Numbered from the stretch's first letter, positions 1 through 9,607 are shown. The stretch: 64,000 nucleotides of DNA from Oceanobacillus zhaokaii (GCF_003352005.1 NZ_CP024848.1:2303001-2367000); one strand, 5' to 3'. Numbers and translations are program-made. The notes: generated by a model from the sequence alone, not told the origin.

Positions 1-326
1 TATTCTGCTGTGTGCAAAACTGCGTGATGCTCCTGAGCGCTTGTAATAATATGATTCCCTTTATCACGGTTTGCTAACGCTGTGCCAATTAATGCAAGAT
101 TATCTGCTTCTGTTCCTCCGCTAGTATAGATAATCTCTTTCTCATTTGCATGGATGCTATTTGCCATTACTCGTCTTGCAGCGTCAAGGTGCTGCCTTGC
201 TTTTCGACCGAATGAATGGACACTTGACGGGTTGCCGAATGTTTCCTTATATACCGGAAGCATTGCTTCGATGACTTCGTTACTCATTGGTGTTGTTGCT
301 GCGTGATCCAAATAAATTGGTTCCAT
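1..326 (-). CDS. cysteine desulfurase, IscS/NifS family (YrvO-like), 3' part outside window
   Basis: Only the first 108 codons lie in the window; the gene runs off the left edge. The translation opens MEPIYLDHAATTPM and carries NPSSVHSFG, TSGGTEADN and an EHHAV segment, all typical of the N-terminal PLP-binding half of class V aminotransferase-fold cysteine desulfurases. These enzymes take sulfur from cysteine for tRNA thiolation or Fe-S assembly. The start at 326 gives about 9 nt after AAAGGA; an upstream ATG at 332 is too close to that ribosome binding site. It lies downstream of cymR, as yrvO does in B. subtilis, where it precedes the tRNA 2-thiouridylase gene. The catalytic cysteine loop is outside the window, so the subtype is inferred from context. 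Confidence 0.9.
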   Translation of the reverse strand, partial: MEPIYLDHAATTPMSNEVIEAMLPVYKETFGNPSSVHSFGRKARQHLDAARRVMANSIHANEKEIIYTSGGTEADNLALIGTALANRDKGNHIITSAQEHHAVLHTAE

Positions 327-719
327 TTCCATTTGTCCTTTCGATTATGATTTATATTATATAGGTTGTATATTAATTATTTATTTTTTCAAAGTCATGG
401 TTAGTTGGAATAAATTGCGACAATAGTTGGTTGTCAATTTACTCACAGTCCAGTCGCTACGGAAATACACTACGCTGAGATGGTGTACTAGTTTTCATTT
501 AATCACTCTATTTAAGATAAAAAACACTTTCCTCTTTCTTGGGCGTTGTTTCTCACCGTTTACAATGTACCTTCTGCCGAAATAGAAACAGTTGATGGTC
601 CAATAGAAGGAATATAACTATATTGTCATTGTTACCCGTGGAATCCGACTGCCCGCAGTGAAATTAACATTGCACATATAACGATATTAGACAGTCACCA
701 CAACGGATTTGATTTTGAC
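327..719. other. 393-bp gap between cymR and the desulfurase gene
   Basis: I see no convincing gene or clear terminator here. A short stretch near 449-475 (a cggaaatacacta core) resembles the end of repeat family B found at 9385 and 47185, so part of the gap may be a decayed repeat. The rest is AT-rich and unassigned. Confidence 0.4.
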
Positions 720-1139
720 CTAAATATAAAACATATAAGCGTCTTGCGGTTCGTCACTATCGTGATTTGCCAGGTCGTCCAGTGTTGTATTGTCTAAGAC
801 ATTTTTAATTGCGTCCCGAATTTTTAACCATAACGCTTGTTGTGCTGGTTTTTCGTCTTCAATTCCTTCAACAATTGTTATCGGTCCTTCGAGCACTCGA
901 ATAATATCGCCAGCAGTGATTTCTTTTACTTCTTTTGCTAATACGTAACCACCATATGCTCCGCGGATACTCTTGATTAAACCGGCATTTCGCAGTGGTG
1001 AAGCAAGCTGCTCTAAATAATGCTCGGATAAATCATTCTCCTTTGCAATTGCTTTTAATGACATCGGACCTTCCCCATGATTCTTTGCTAATTCAATCAT
1101 GATTGTTAAGCCATAACGTCCTTTAGTTGATATTTTCAT
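720..1139 (-). CDS. cymR: Rrf2-family transcriptional regulator CymR
   Basis: The product is 139 residues, close to the 138 of B. subtilis CymR, the master repressor of cysteine metabolism that works with CysK. The N-terminus (MKISTKGRYGLTIMIELA) is the usual Rrf2 winged-helix start, and the recognition region includes a LSEHYLEQL segment. The protein has no cysteines, so it lacks the Fe-S ligands of IscR and NsrR; this fits CymR. It is divergent from rarA and upstream of the cysteine desulfurase gene, the same neighbourhood as in B. subtilis. The assignment rests on family likeness plus synteny. Confidence 0.93.
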   Translation of the reverse strand: MKISTKGRYGLTIMIELAKNHGEGPMSLKAIAKENDLSEHYLEQLASPLRNAGLIKSIRGAYGGYVLAKEVKEITAGDIIRVLEGPITIVEGIEDEKPAQQALWLKIRDAIKNVLDNTTLDDLANHDSDEPQDAYMFYI

Positions 1140-1205
1140 TTTTGTCCACCTCTATTTTACAACACATGAAAACATGTATCGACCTAATTCATTTTAATAC
1201 TTGAT

Positions 1206-1211
1206 ATTATA
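1206..1211 (-). promoter_or_regulatory. cymR -10 element
   Basis: On the minus strand a TATAAT is preceded by TGC, giving an extended -10, about 65 nt before the cymR start. No good -35 is seen at 17 nt. An inverted repeat AGCATG/CATGCT with a 5-nt gap (1211-1227) lies just upstream and could bind a regulator. Confidence 0.55.
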
Positions 1212-1291
1212 GCATGAATTGCATGCTTCTTGCATTTAAGCCGAATTGGAATTAAGCTTAAATATATCATTATAAATAAAGGACGATATAA

Positions 1292-2575
1292 ATGAAACTA
1301 AAACCACTCGCATTTCGAATGAGACCTGCCCATATTAATGAAATCATTGGACAAGAGCATCTTGTTGGCGAAGGGAAAATTTTAAATCGTATGGTACAAG
1401 CAGAACAACTTGCTTCCATGATTCTCTTTGGTCCCCCGGGCACTGGAAAGACATCGATGGCAACAGCATTAGCGAAAAGCTTGGGATTACGTGTAAAAAT
1501 GCTAAACGCCGTGACAGACAAAAAGAAAGATATGGAAATTGTAGTGGAAGAAGCGAAGATGATGGGAAATATTGTACTAATCTTGGATGAAGTCCATCGT
1601 TTAGATAAGGCTAAACAAGACTTTCTGCTTCCCCATTTAGAAAATGATTTAATCACTTTAATCGGATGTACAACAAGTAATCCATATCATTCGATTAACC
1701 CTGCAATTCGTAGCCGTTGTCATCTCTTTGAGCTACATGCATTAACTCCAGATAATGTAAAAATGGCATTAGTAAGGGCAATCAACGATGAAGAAGAAGG
1801 TTACGGCAAACAAGATATAATCATTTCTGATGAAGCGTTGGATCACTTTTCAACTACTGCGAATGGAGATATGCGCTCAGCATTAAATGGCTTAGAACTA
1901 GCCGTCTCCTCTACTCCTAAGAATCAAGATAATCAAGTTGTGATTGACCTTGAAACAGCGGAAGAATGTATGCAAAAGAAAAGCTTTTCCCATGATAAAA
2001 ACGGTGATGCACATTATGATGTCTTATCTGCATTTCAAAAATCAATCCGAGGGAGTGATGTAGATGCTGCGCTCCATTATTTAGGCCGGCTTATTGAGGC
2101 AGGAGATTTAGATAGTATTGGAAGAAGGATGGTAGTTATTGCATATGAAGATATTGGTCTTGCAAATCCGCAAGCAGGTCCTCGCGCATTGGCAGCAATA
2201 CAAGCTGCTGAAAGACTCGGTTTCCCTGAAGCACGAATACCACTAAGTGTTTCAATCATTGAATTATGTCTTTCACCAAAATCAAATACTGCCTATAAAG
2301 CGCTCGACGCAGCTTTAGCAGATATCCGCAGTGGTAAGGCTGGCGAAATACCGCAACACCTTAAAGATTCCCACTACCAAGGCGCAAGCAATCTTGGACG
2401 CGGGGTCAATTATAAATATCCTCATGATTATGAAGGCGGCTGGATCAGCCAACAATATTTGCCAGACTCTATAAAAAACAAACACTATTATAATCCTAAA
2501 AACTCGGGGAAATTTGAGCAAGCTATCAAACAAGTGTATGAAAAAATTAATAAAGATAAAGCCAACCATGTATAA
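1292..2575 (+). CDS. rarA: replication-associated recombination protein A (RarA/MgsA AAA+ ATPase)
   Basis: The 427-residue AAA+ ATPase has Walker A GPPGTGKT at about 47-54 and Walker B LILDEVHR at about 97-104, followed by the tetramerising C-terminal half (SIGRRMVVIAYEDIGLANP) typical of RarA. The family acts at stalled forks and gaps with RecA and SSB. The ribosome binding site is AAAGGA about 8 nt before the ATG. The gene is transcribed away from cymR, matching yrvN in B. subtilis. RarA and RuvB share the AAA+ fold, but RuvB is present separately at 23604. Confidence 0.96.
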   Translation: MKLKPLAFRMRPAHINEIIGQEHLVGEGKILNRMVQAEQLASMILFGPPGTGKTSMATALAKSLGLRVKMLNAVTDKKKDMEIVVEEAKMMGNIVLILDEVHRLDKAKQDFLLPHLENDLITLIGCTTSNPYHSINPAIRSRCHLFELHALTPDNVKMALVRAINDEEEGYGKQDIIISDEALDHFSTTANGDMRSALNGLELAVSSTPKNQDNQVVIDLETAEECMQKKSFSHDKNGDAHYDVLSAFQKSIRGSDVDAALHYLGRLIEAGDLDSIGRRMVVIAYEDIGLANPQAGPRALAAIQAAERLGFPEARIPLSVSIIELCLSPKSNTAYKALDAALADIRSGKAGEIPQHLKDSHYQGASNLGRGVNYKYPHDYEGGWISQQYLPDSIKNKHYYNPKNSGKFEQAIKQVYEKINKDKANHV

Positions 2576-2650
2576 AACTATTCCAAGCGGTAACAATATT
2601 AGTAGAGAAAGTACAAAATAGGTTATTCACCTAGATAGATAGGATAATCC

Positions 2651-2694
2651 CTTGATACATTCGAATAGTAGTTTCCAACTATTCGTTAATCAAG
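2651..2694 (+). promoter_or_regulatory. two-arm inverted repeat upstream of the rsfA-like gene
   Basis: CTTGAT (2651-2656) pairs with ATCAAG (2689-2694), and inside it CGAATAGT (2662-2669) pairs with ACTATTCG (2678-2685). No T-run follows, so it is a poor terminator for rarA. It may be an operator or an RNA hairpin before the next gene. Confidence 0.45.
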
Positions 2695-2743
2695 AGATAT
2701 GAAGAACTTAAGTGATGCCGCGACGGAAAAGGAGTTGAATGGA

Positions 2744-3418
2744 TTGGTAAAAGTTAGACAAGATGCATGGTCACACGAAGATGACTTATTATTAGCAGAA
2801 ACAGTTTTGCGCCATATTCGCGAAGGTAGTACACAATTGAATGCATTCGAGGAAGTTGGGGACAAATTAAATCGTACCTCTGCTGCTTGTGGATTTCGTT
2901 GGAATGCCGAGGTCAGGATGAAGTATGATAGTGCAATTGATTTAGCAAAAAGACAACGAAAAGAAAAGAAACGTGCAATTGCAAAACAAGCACAGAAAAC
3001 AAGGAATCCTATCATTTCGCTGCCACCTACATCTACTTACGAGGAATATAGCGAAACAGAGGAGCAAAGTACGTTAATAATTGAAGAGACAGCACCAGCG
3101 ATCTCAATGGATATGGTAATTCAGTTTTTACATGAGGTAAAGAAAGACTACTATGCTTCCAATCAATCAAAAGTATCATTAGAAAGTGCCCATAAAGAGA
3201 ATATGTTATTAAAAGAAGAAATTAACAAGCTAGAAAAAAAATTATCAGAAACAGAAACACAACTCTCTACAATTCAAGAAGATTATCAAGCGTTTATTCA
3301 AATTATGGACCGTGCTAGAAAAATGACGGTGCTTGATGATCAAGGAACAATGAAAGCACCAACATTCCGTATGGATAAAAACGGTAACTTACAACAGCTG
3401 GCACAGGGCTCAAATTAA
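2744..3418 (+). CDS. RsfA-family (Myb/SANT-like) sporulation transcriptional regulator
   Basis: Residues about 6-60 (from RQDAWSHEDDLLLAE) form the Myb-like domain of RsfA proteins, with the family segments VLRHIREGSTQL and ACGFRWNAEVR. A long coiled coil follows (about 140-195). RsfA of B. subtilis is a prespore regulator made under sigma F; this protein is a family member whose target is unknown. I chose the TTG at 2744, 9 nt after AAAAGGAG, giving 224 residues, because family members start just before RQDAW. An ATG at 2699 is in frame but has no ribosome binding site. The gene sits where B. subtilis has tcdA. Confidence 0.85.
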   Translation: MVKVRQDAWSHEDDLLLAETVLRHIREGSTQLNAFEEVGDKLNRTSAACGFRWNAEVRMKYDSAIDLAKRQRKEKKRAIAKQAQKTRNPIISLPPTSTYEEYSETEEQSTLIIEETAPAISMDMVIQFLHEVKKDYYASNQSKVSLESAHKENMLLKEEINKLEKKLSETETQLSTIQEDYQAFIQIMDRARKMTVLDDQGTMKAPTFRMDKNGNLQQLAQGSN

Positions 3419-3520
3419 GGTCAAAATTGTAATCTAGTAGTTCTATCATTAATGCATGTAATAATGTGCAGCCTTATTTGTACTTATGTTGTAACTTTTT
3501 ATCATACTATTATTACTAGC

Positions 3521-3552
3521 AAAAAAACTGACTAGCTTTAGTCAGTTTTTTT
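3521..3552. terminator. bidirectional terminator shared by the rsfA-like gene and 6S RNA
   Basis: AAAAAAACTGACTA...TAGTCAGTTTTTTT is a strong stem with A-runs and T-runs on opposite sides, so it can stop plus-strand transcription from the rsfA-like gene and minus-strand transcription of the 6S RNA. Confidence 0.85.
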
Positions 3553-3559
3553 ATGTATC

Positions 3560-3754
3560 GCTAAGTCCCGATTATGCCGTCTATTTTTGAGTTTTGATCC
3601 CGCTCTTGGCAGGTGGGTGCTGTGTTTTATGTGTATTATACTTCCCCATCCGCGATAGGGGCATGTATGCACCATAAAAACCATTTAAGGAAGCTCCCAA
3701 GTAAACAGTTGTTCGGTCAAATTACTTTTAATAAACGAACACATCAGGATTAGC
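3560..3754 (-). ncRNA. bsrA: 6S RNA (6S-1, BsrA type)
   Basis: Read on the minus strand, the two ends form a closing stem of about 12 bp: GCTAATCCTGAT pairs with ATCGGGACTTAGC, with one bulged C. The interior contains TTTGACCGAAC, the template for a product RNA beginning GTTCGGTCAAA; I recall the B. subtilis 6S-1 pRNA starting the same way. The length of about 195 nt and the position next to aspS also match bsrA. 6S RNA binds the housekeeping RNA polymerase holoenzyme as an open-promoter mimic. The exact 5' end (3754 or 3752) is not resolved, and I did not find a convincing promoter. Confidence 0.85.
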
Positions 3755-3864
3755 ATCTTTATTTATTTGTAAATTTATCTTAACATATGAAAATCGTTTT
3801 TTCAATATTTACAAATATATATTTTTGATTTTTTTCTTTTTCATATACATTTCAAATGAAGGAA

Positions 3865-5634
3865 TTAGTCATTTTTCTTATTTAATTGAATCGCTAGTTC
3901 TTGCAATTGTGCATTGCTTACTTCGCTTGGTGCATTCGTTAACAAATCAGAAGCAGAAGCAGTTTTAGGGAATAGAATTGTATCACGTAAATTTGTTCTA
4001 CCAGCAAGCAGCATAATCATTCTGTCTAATCCGAGTGCTACCCCTCCATGTGGTGGTGCACCGAATTCTAATGCTTCTAATAGGAAGCCAAATTGCTCTT
4101 TCGCTTCTTCCTCGGAGAAGCCTAATACTTTAAACATCTGATCCTGCTGTTCCTTCTTATGATTACGGATGGATCCCCCACCTAATTCATATCCGTTTAA
4201 CACAAGGTCATATGCGTTTGCACGAACACTTCCAGGCTCTGATTCTAATTTATCCATATCCCCAATAACTGGAGATGTAAATGGATGGTGCGCAGCAAAG
4301 TATCTTCCTAACTCTTCATCATATTCGAGTAAAGGCCAGTCTGTTACCCATAGGAAATTAAATTTAGATTCATCGATTAGGTTTAATTGTTTTCCTAGTT
4401 TTAAACGAAGCGCTCCTAAACTATCATAAACAACCGCATTCTTATCTGCTACAAATAATAATAAGTCGCCATCAGCAGCATCAGCACGTGTTACTAATCC
4501 TTGTTTTTCTTCTTCCGTAATGAATTTAGCAATCGGACCTTTTAATTCATCACCTTCAACTTTTAACCATGCAAGTCCTTTTGCATTATATACTTTAACG
4601 AAATCGGTTAGCTTATCAATATCTTTACGAGAGAAGTTTGCTGCCTCGCCCTTTACGTTTAATAATGCAACCCTGCCGCCGGATTCAATTGCGCCTTGGA
4701 AAACTTTAAACGTAGATTTCGCCAATATATCGGAAACATGAATAAGCTCAAGTCCAAATCTTGTATCTGGTTTATCCGAACCAAAGCGGTCCATCGCTTC
4801 GTCATAAGGCATTCTTGGAAGTGGTAATTCGATATCAAATTGCTTCACTTCTTTGACTACCTGTTGCATCATTCTTTCTGTCATTTCCATAATTTCGTCA
4901 CTCGTCATAAATGATGTTTCGATGTCGATTTGTGTAAATTCCGGCTGGCGGTCTGCACGTAAGTCCTCATCACGGAAACAACGAGCAATTTGGTAATATT
5001 TTTCAAAGCCACTCATCATAATTAACTGCTTAAATAATTGCGGCGACTGTGGTAAAGCATAGAATTCACCGGGGTGTACACGACTCGGTACTAAATAATC
5101 TCTCGCACCCTCTGGTGTACTTTTAGTTAAGATTGGTGTTTCCATTTCTAAAAATCCTTCATTATCTAAAAACTTATGGATTGCTTGTGTTGTCTTATGA
5201 CGAAGCTTAAAGGTCTCCTGTAATGGTGCTCTTCTCAAGTCTAAATAACGATATTTAAGTCTTAAATCTTCAGATACTTCCGTCTCATCTTGGATTGCGA
5301 ACGGTGGTGTTTTTGACGTGTTTAATATCGAAATTGCTGAAGCCATAACCTCAATCTTACCAGTCTCCATTAATGGATTAATCGTTGATTCATCACGTGA
5401 TACAACTACCCCACTAATTTCAACAACATACTCAGATCGAATTTTCTCAGCAATTTCTAAAGCTTCTTTTGAATTATCTGGATTGAAGACAATTTGTATA
5501 AGTCCTGACTTATCACGAAGATCAATAAAAATTAATCCACCTAAATCTCGACGTTTTTGTACCCAACCTTTAAGTAAAACTTCTTGATCAATATTCGTTT
5601 CTGTAAGTGTGCCTGCTAAAATTCTCTCACTCAT
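3865..5634 (-). CDS. aspS: aspartyl-tRNA synthetase
   Basis: The 589-residue class II synthetase has an N-terminal OB-fold anticodon-binding domain (about 1-105), motif 2 around [16 protein letters not shown], a bacterial GAD-type insertion in the middle, and motif 3 (GVALGLDRM) near the C-terminus. It charges tRNA with aspartate. Its ATG overlaps the hisS stop by 4 bp, indicating translational coupling. It is the second gene of the T-box-controlled hisS-aspS operon. Length and domain order match B. subtilis AspS. Confidence 0.98.
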   Translation of the reverse strand: MSERILAGTLTETNIDQEVLLKGWVQKRRDLGGLIFIDLRDKSGLIQIVFNPDNSKEALEIAEKIRSEYVVEISGVVVSRDESTINPLMETGKIEVMASAISILNTSKTPPFAIQDETEVSEDLRLKYRYLDLRRAPLQETFKLRHKTTQAIHKFLDNEGFLEMETPILTKSTPEGARDYLVPSRVHPGEFYALPQSPQLFKQLIMMSGFEKYYQIARCFRDEDLRADRQPEFTQIDIETSFMTSDEIMEMTERMMQQVVKEVKQFDIELPLPRMPYDEAMDRFGSDKPDTRFGLELIHVSDILAKSTFKVFQGAIESGGRVALLNVKGEAANFSRKDIDKLTDFVKVYNAKGLAWLKVEGDELKGPIAKFITEEEKQGLVTRADAADGDLLLFVADKNAVVYDSLGALRLKLGKQLNLIDESKFNFLWVTDWPLLEYDEELGRYFAAHHPFTSPVIGDMDKLESEPGSVRANAYDLVLNGYELGGGSIRNHKKEQQDQMFKVLGFSEEEAKEQFGFLLEALEFGAPPHGGVALGLDRMIMLLAGRTNLRDTILFPKTASASDLLTNAPSEVSNAQLQELAIQLNKKND

Positions 5635-6917
5635 TTTTCGCTGCCTCCCTGAAGTTTTACTTGTACTGTTTCTGCTAACTGTGCTAAAGGTACCTCTACC
5701 TGCTCACCTGTATCCATTTGCTTCAGCATTACGACTTGCTTCTTAATTTCTTCCTCACCTAATATAAGAACGAGCTTTGCCTTGTATCGGTCAGCAGCTT
5801 TAAATTGGCCTTTCATTTTGCGATCTTGATAATCTTTATCAACCTGAATACCATTTGCACGTAATTCATGGACGATTCTAACCGCTTCTCTTTCTGTTTC
5901 ATCCCCTAATGCTACTAGGAAGCAATCAAGTCTATCCTGTATTGGAATTTCAATATTCTCCGCTTCTAGCGCCATAAGCAATCGCTCAAGTCCCATACCA
6001 AAGCCAATTCCAGGTGTGTTCGGACCTCCCAGCTCTTCAATCAGCCCATTATAGCGCCCGCCACCAGCAAGCGTTGTGATTGCACCGAAACCTTCTGCCT
6101 CACTCATAATTTCGAACGCAGTATGGTTGTAGTAATCAAGACCTCGAACTAAATTAGGATCAACGACATATTCAATGTCCATTGCAGTAAGATAATCCTT
6201 CACCTTTGCAAAATATTCCTTCGATTCCTCATTTAAATAATCTAAAATCGATGGAGCAGTTTTCATTGCCGGATGATCTTTATCCTTTTTACAATCCAAT
6301 ACACGTAAAGGATTTTGTGTTAATCTTAACTGGCAGTCGGCACATAATTCCTCTTTATGAGGAGTAAAGTGTTCGACTAACGCCCTGCGGTGATTATCTC
6401 GACTTTCCTTATCTCCTAACGAATTAATAACTAATTTCAAGGATTTTAGTCCCAGTGCACGATAACTCGTCATCGCTAAGTCAATCACTTCTGCATCAAT
6501 TGCTGGATCCGCACTTCCTAATACTTCAACACCAAATTGATTTAACTGCCGCATTCTTCCTTTTTGGGGACGTTCATAACGAAACATTTGTGCAAAATAA
6601 AATAACTTTACAGGCTGATTTGGCTCACCGAATAACTTATTTTCAACGTAAGCTCTGGAAACAGCTGCCGTTCCTTCTGGTCTAAGTGTTAAGCTTCTTC
6701 CACCACGATCCTCAAAGGTATACATCTCTTTTTGGACAATATCAGTTGAATCACCCACACCACGCTGAAATACCTCTGTATGTTCAAATAATGGTGTGCG
6801 GATTTCTTCAAAATGAAATCTTTCACAAATACTTTTTATTTTCGATTCTACATATTGCCATTTTCTCGCATCTTTTGGCAATATATCAACTGTACCTCTT
6901 GGCGCTTTTAAACTCAT
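5631..6917 (-). CDS. hisS: histidyl-tRNA synthetase
   Basis: The 428-residue class II synthetase shows the motif 2 region [14 protein letters not shown] and the histidine-binding segment [14 protein letters not shown], then a C-terminal anticodon-binding domain with [13 protein letters not shown]. It charges tRNA with histidine. It is the first gene after the T-box leader and overlaps aspS by 4 bp. The start has a GGGAGG ribosome binding site. Nothing is unusual in sequence or length. Confidence 0.98.
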   Translation of the reverse strand: MSLKAPRGTVDILPKDARKWQYVESKIKSICERFHFEEIRTPLFEHTEVFQRGVGDSTDIVQKEMYTFEDRGGRSLTLRPEGTAAVSRAYVENKLFGEPNQPVKLFYFAQMFRYERPQKGRMRQLNQFGVEVLGSADPAIDAEVIDLAMTSYRALGLKSLKLVINSLGDKESRDNHRRALVEHFTPHKEELCADCQLRLTQNPLRVLDCKKDKDHPAMKTAPSILDYLNEESKEYFAKVKDYLTAMDIEYVVDPNLVRGLDYYNHTAFEIMSEAEGFGAITTLAGGGRYNGLIEELGGPNTPGIGFGMGLERLLMALEAENIEIPIQDRLDCFLVALGDETEREAVRIVHELRANGIQVDKDYQDRKMKGQFKAADRYKAKLVLILGEEEIKKQVVMLKQMDTGEQVEVPLAQLAETVQVKLQGGSEK

Positions 6918-6996
6918 GTCGAATACCTCCCAAGTCTAACTTTAATTTACATAAAACTAAAACCTAATAGCTTGATTCATTTCTATTTGTGAACAC

Positions 6997-7033
6997 AAAA
7001 AAACCCTCATCCCTTAAGAAGGGACGAGAGTTT
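6997..7033 (-). terminator. attenuator terminator of the hisS T-box
   Basis: AAACTCTCGTCCCTTCTTAAGGGATGAGGGTTTTTTT folds into a stem with a T-run directly upstream of hisS and competes with the T-box antiterminator. Confidence 0.9.
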
Positions 7034-7284
7034 ACCCGCGTTGCCACCCTAGTTGATACCTATCAGTACCCGCTCTACACAGTTAACGCCTGCAAAACGT
7101 TTATACCTACTACATTTCGATATAAATCCTAAGGATCGTCTTTCATTAGGCCATCCTGCATAGACGCTCTCAGCAATCACATCTACTCTCTTTGCATTTG
7201 GGTTCTAATTACTTTTTCCCTCAACGGTTTATTGTATTAACATTAATTTTTAATTCATTATTACTTTAGTCATGTAACTGGATT
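6997..7284 (-). promoter_or_regulatory. T-box leader of hisS-aspS
   Basis: On the minus strand an AGAGAG-containing Stem I region leads to the T-box sequence AGGGTGGCAACGCGG (7036-7050) and then to an intrinsic terminator (6997-7033), about 80 nt before hisS. Uncharged tRNA should stabilise the antiterminator. A GAC triplet lies on the 3' side of the presumed Stem I, but I could not fix the specifier codon, so whether it senses Asp or His is open. Confidence 0.93.
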
Positions 7285-7290
7285 GTCTAT

Positions 7291-7320
7291 ATATTAATCT
7301 AAAGCGGCTAGGAAAGTCAA
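7291..7320 (-). promoter_or_regulatory. promoter of hisS-aspS
   Basis: TTGACT (7315-7320) and TAATAT (7291-7296) are separated by 18 nt on the minus strand, just before the T-box leader. The -35 hexamer overlaps the stop codon of the small gene at 7317-7490. Confidence 0.7.
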
Positions 7321-7490
7321 GTTCGATTTATTTTTTTCTTCAAGCTTTTTACTTCGCCGATAGAAATTCCCAATTCTTCAGCTATTTCCAAATGATTCGC
7401 CTGGTCGGATAGTTCCATAAATTGGTGGAGATTTACACCGAATATGTCTTTGTCGTTCACTGAATTCCAATGTTTATCTTGTAAGCGCAA
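7317..7490 (-). CDS. small HTH-like protein (YrzK-like position)
   Basis: A 57-residue ORF starts with TTG, 7 nt after AAAGGAGGAC. The product begins MRLQDKHWNSVNDKDIFG, and its second half (ANHLEIAEELGISIGEVKSLKKK) looks like a short helix-turn-helix. B. subtilis has a small gene, as I recall yrzK, at the same place between hisS and yrvJ; I assign by position only. It is divergent from the amidase gene. The hisS promoter -35 overlaps its stop codon. Its function is unknown; DNA binding is an inference from the HTH-like pattern. Confidence 0.75.
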   Translation of the reverse strand: MRLQDKHWNSVNDKDIFGVNLHQFMELSDQANHLEIAEELGISIGEVKSLKKKINRT

Positions 7491-7595
7491 AATCGAGTCC
7501 TCCTTTAATACGTGCTTCTACCTCTAGCTTTGCCTAAAAAGAGAATCTTTATTATACTGGATATAATGTTTTATTTTTGGTTGGGAGGATTTTTT

Positions 7596-8639
7596 TTGAA
7601 GTTAAAACGATATATGGTTCTATTTCTTAGTGTGGTCATGATTACAATGTTGTTTTCACATGATGTACAAGCTGAGAAAGCGTTAATTAATGAAGATAAT
7701 TTAAATATACGTAGTGGTCCCGGAACAGCGTATGATACTGTAGGGCAAGCTAGTGCTGGCGAAACATATCCTATTGTTCAGCAGCAAAAGGAATGGGTAG
7801 AAATTCAATTAGAATCTGGAACTGGCTGGGTAACGTCAGAATATATTACGATAGATGGAGAGAAAGCAGAGACGAAGGCAGAGGGCACTATAAAGTCGAT
7901 TACTATTCAGCATGATAACACCCCGTTACGGGATGGTCCTGCAACATCATACGATATTGCCCATCTAGCAAAAAAAGACACAAAATATGATGTTATTTCT
8001 GAATCAGGTAATTGGTATGAAATAAGCAATGATAAACAAACAGGATATTTATTCAAATCCTTGCTTAATCAGAAAGAAGCTTCAGGGAACCTAAGTTTTC
8101 AGAACAAAACGATCGTCATTGATGCAGGTCATGGAGGTCACGATGTCGGTGCAATCGGAGCAACTGGAACTTATGAAAAAGATTTTGCTTTTTTTACAGC
8201 CAGAGAATTAGAAAAAGAGCTTTCCTCTCTTGGCGCAAATGTCCTGTTAACGAGGCCAGAGGATGAATTTATTTCCCTTGCTAGTCGATCAAGCTATGCA
8301 AACTACGAAGATACAGACGCTTTTGTTAGCCTTCATTATAATAGCTTCCCTGAGCAACCTACCGTATCTGGAGTGGAAACCTATTATTATTATGATCAGT
8401 ACGAGAGTCTTGCATCTTATATTCAACAAGGAATAATAAATGCCACAAACAATGAAGATCGCGGGTCAAGTCAAGGCAATTTTTATGTAATTAGACAGAC
8501 ACTGAAGCCAGCAGTATTGGTTGAACTAGGATTTATCTCCAATAAAGAGAAGGAAGCTCAACTGCAAACTACTGTATATCAAAGGAAATTAGTATCTGGC
8601 ATTGTTGAAGGATTAGGAAAATATTTCTCTGAGCAATAA
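7596..8639 (+). CDS. secreted N-acetylmuramoyl-L-alanine amidase with SH3b domains (YrvJ-like)
   Basis: The 347-residue exported protein has a signal peptide (KLKRYMVLFLSVVMITMLFS, cut likely after VQA), two bacterial SH3 repeats (about 28-80 and 90-150; both with LRDGPAT/NIRSGPGT-type motifs), and an Amidase_3 domain. That domain shows DAGHGG, EKDF, a LHYN histidine and the LVELGF glutamate, so the zinc and catalytic residues are present. It should cleave peptidoglycan stem peptides from muramic acid. I chose TTG at 7596, 6 nt after GGGAGGAT; an upstream in-frame ATG would put 28 odd residues before the signal peptide. B. subtilis YrvJ is longer with more SH3 repeats. Confidence 0.92.
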   Translation: MKLKRYMVLFLSVVMITMLFSHDVQAEKALINEDNLNIRSGPGTAYDTVGQASAGETYPIVQQQKEWVEIQLESGTGWVTSEYITIDGEKAETKAEGTIKSITIQHDNTPLRDGPATSYDIAHLAKKDTKYDVISESGNWYEISNDKQTGYLFKSLLNQKEASGNLSFQNKTIVIDAGHGGHDVGAIGATGTYEKDFAFFTARELEKELSSLGANVLLTRPEDEFISLASRSSYANYEDTDAFVSLHYNSFPEQPTVSGVETYYYYDQYESLASYIQQGIINATNNEDRGSSQGNFYVIRQTLKPAVLVELGFISNKEKEAQLQTTVYQRKLVSGIVEGLGKYFSEQ

Positions 8640-8682
8640 AGTAAGTCTGCTTCCTAATTTAGAAATGAGTCTAAAAATAAAT

Positions 8683-8730
8683 AACAGGAATGAGAAGGTA
8701 CCAGATTCCATCTCATTCCTGTTTATTTTT
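8683..8730. terminator. terminator between convergent amidase and dtd genes
   Basis: AACAGGAATGAGA (8683-8695) pairs with TCTCATTCCTGTT (8711-8723), followed on the plus strand by TATTTTT. The right arm overlaps the dtd stop codon. Confidence 0.75.
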
Positions 8731-9169
8731 CCTTAGTATCAATAATTAGTGTTACTGGTCCAACATTTGTAAATTGAACATCCATCATTGCACCGAATTT
8801 CCCAGTTTCCACCTTTATCCCAGCTTCTCTTACCATCTTATTAAACGTCTCATATAATTCATTGGCATAATCAGGTTTTGCAGCTTGCATAAAGTTAGGT
8901 CTTCTCCCTTTCCGTGTATCTCCATACAGTGTAAACTGTGAAATCGACAATATACTGCCACCTACATCAAGTAAGGAATGGTTCATTTTTTCATTTTCAT
9001 CCTCAAAAATTCGTAAATGAATGATTTTGTTCACTAAATATGTTACATCTTCAATAGTATCTTCATGAGTTACACCAAGAAGAACTACGAATCCATCGTT
9101 AATTTTTCCGATTATTTCTTTGTCTACGGTAACACTAGCATCTCTTGCTCGTTGAATTACTGCTTTCAT
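8723..9169 (-). CDS. dtd: D-aminoacyl-tRNA deacylase
   Basis: The 148-residue protein has the two hallmark motifs of bacterial [11 protein letters not shown] near the middle and NVGPVT, which carries the Gly-cisPro that rejects L-amino acids, near the C-terminus. It removes D-amino acids mischarged onto tRNA. It is downstream of relA as in B. subtilis (yrvI), separated here by a 438-bp gap that holds a dispersed repeat. Confidence 0.97.
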   Translation of the reverse strand: MKAVIQRARDASVTVDKEIIGKINDGFVVLLGVTHEDTIEDVTYLVNKIIHLRIFEDENEKMNHSLLDVGGSILSISQFTLYGDTRKGRRPNFMQAAKPDYANELYETFNKMVREAGIKVETGKFGAMMDVQFTNVGPVTLIIDTKEK

Positions 9170-9384
9170 TTAATATTAGCTCCTTATTGCGAAATCTTCT
9201 TACTTAATTGCTGTTTGATAGAAGATAGTTACTTTATCAAGTGAAATTATTGATATTCATAGTCGATATAAACTTTTAACTAATGAAAATTGTAATTTTA
9301 GATCTGGACAGTTGTTGCTATTCACAGTATATTTATTCCTTCGATAAATAAATTACGATAGTTAGTGGGTAAGTAACCCTTATG

Positions 9385-9545
9385 TCTCTATATTCAGTCC
9401 TATCCCCTGCGGAAGAAATACACGAAGACTCCTGCGGGAGGAAGGGCCTTGGCGAGACTTCGAAGTGCGCAGCACAAGAGGGCTCGCCAGCCCCCGCGGA
9501 AAGCTAAGTGTATTTCTGGAGCGAGAGGCCTGGGAGAAATCTCTT
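9385..9545 (+). repeat. dispersed repeat family B, copy 1
   Basis: A GC-rich block in the 438-bp relA-dtd gap shares long segments with 47185-47385 in opposite orientation: a GCGGAAGAAATACACGAAG start, GAAGTGCG.AGCACAA in the middle, and GTGTATTTCTGGAGCG at the end. The two ends are themselves partly inverted (GAAATACAC / GTGTATTTC). No ORF is present. The rest of the gap is AT-rich with nothing else recognised. Confidence 0.8.
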
Positions 9546-9607
9546 AACTAGGTTAGTCCATAGTTTATATAAATAATAGCAATCTCTACGAAATAAGCCT
9601 AATGAGT

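Noticed and set aside
3560..3754. 6S RNA on the plus strand
   Set aside because: The pRNA-like GTTCGGTCAAA is on the plus strand, so the template, and hence the 6S RNA, must be the minus strand.
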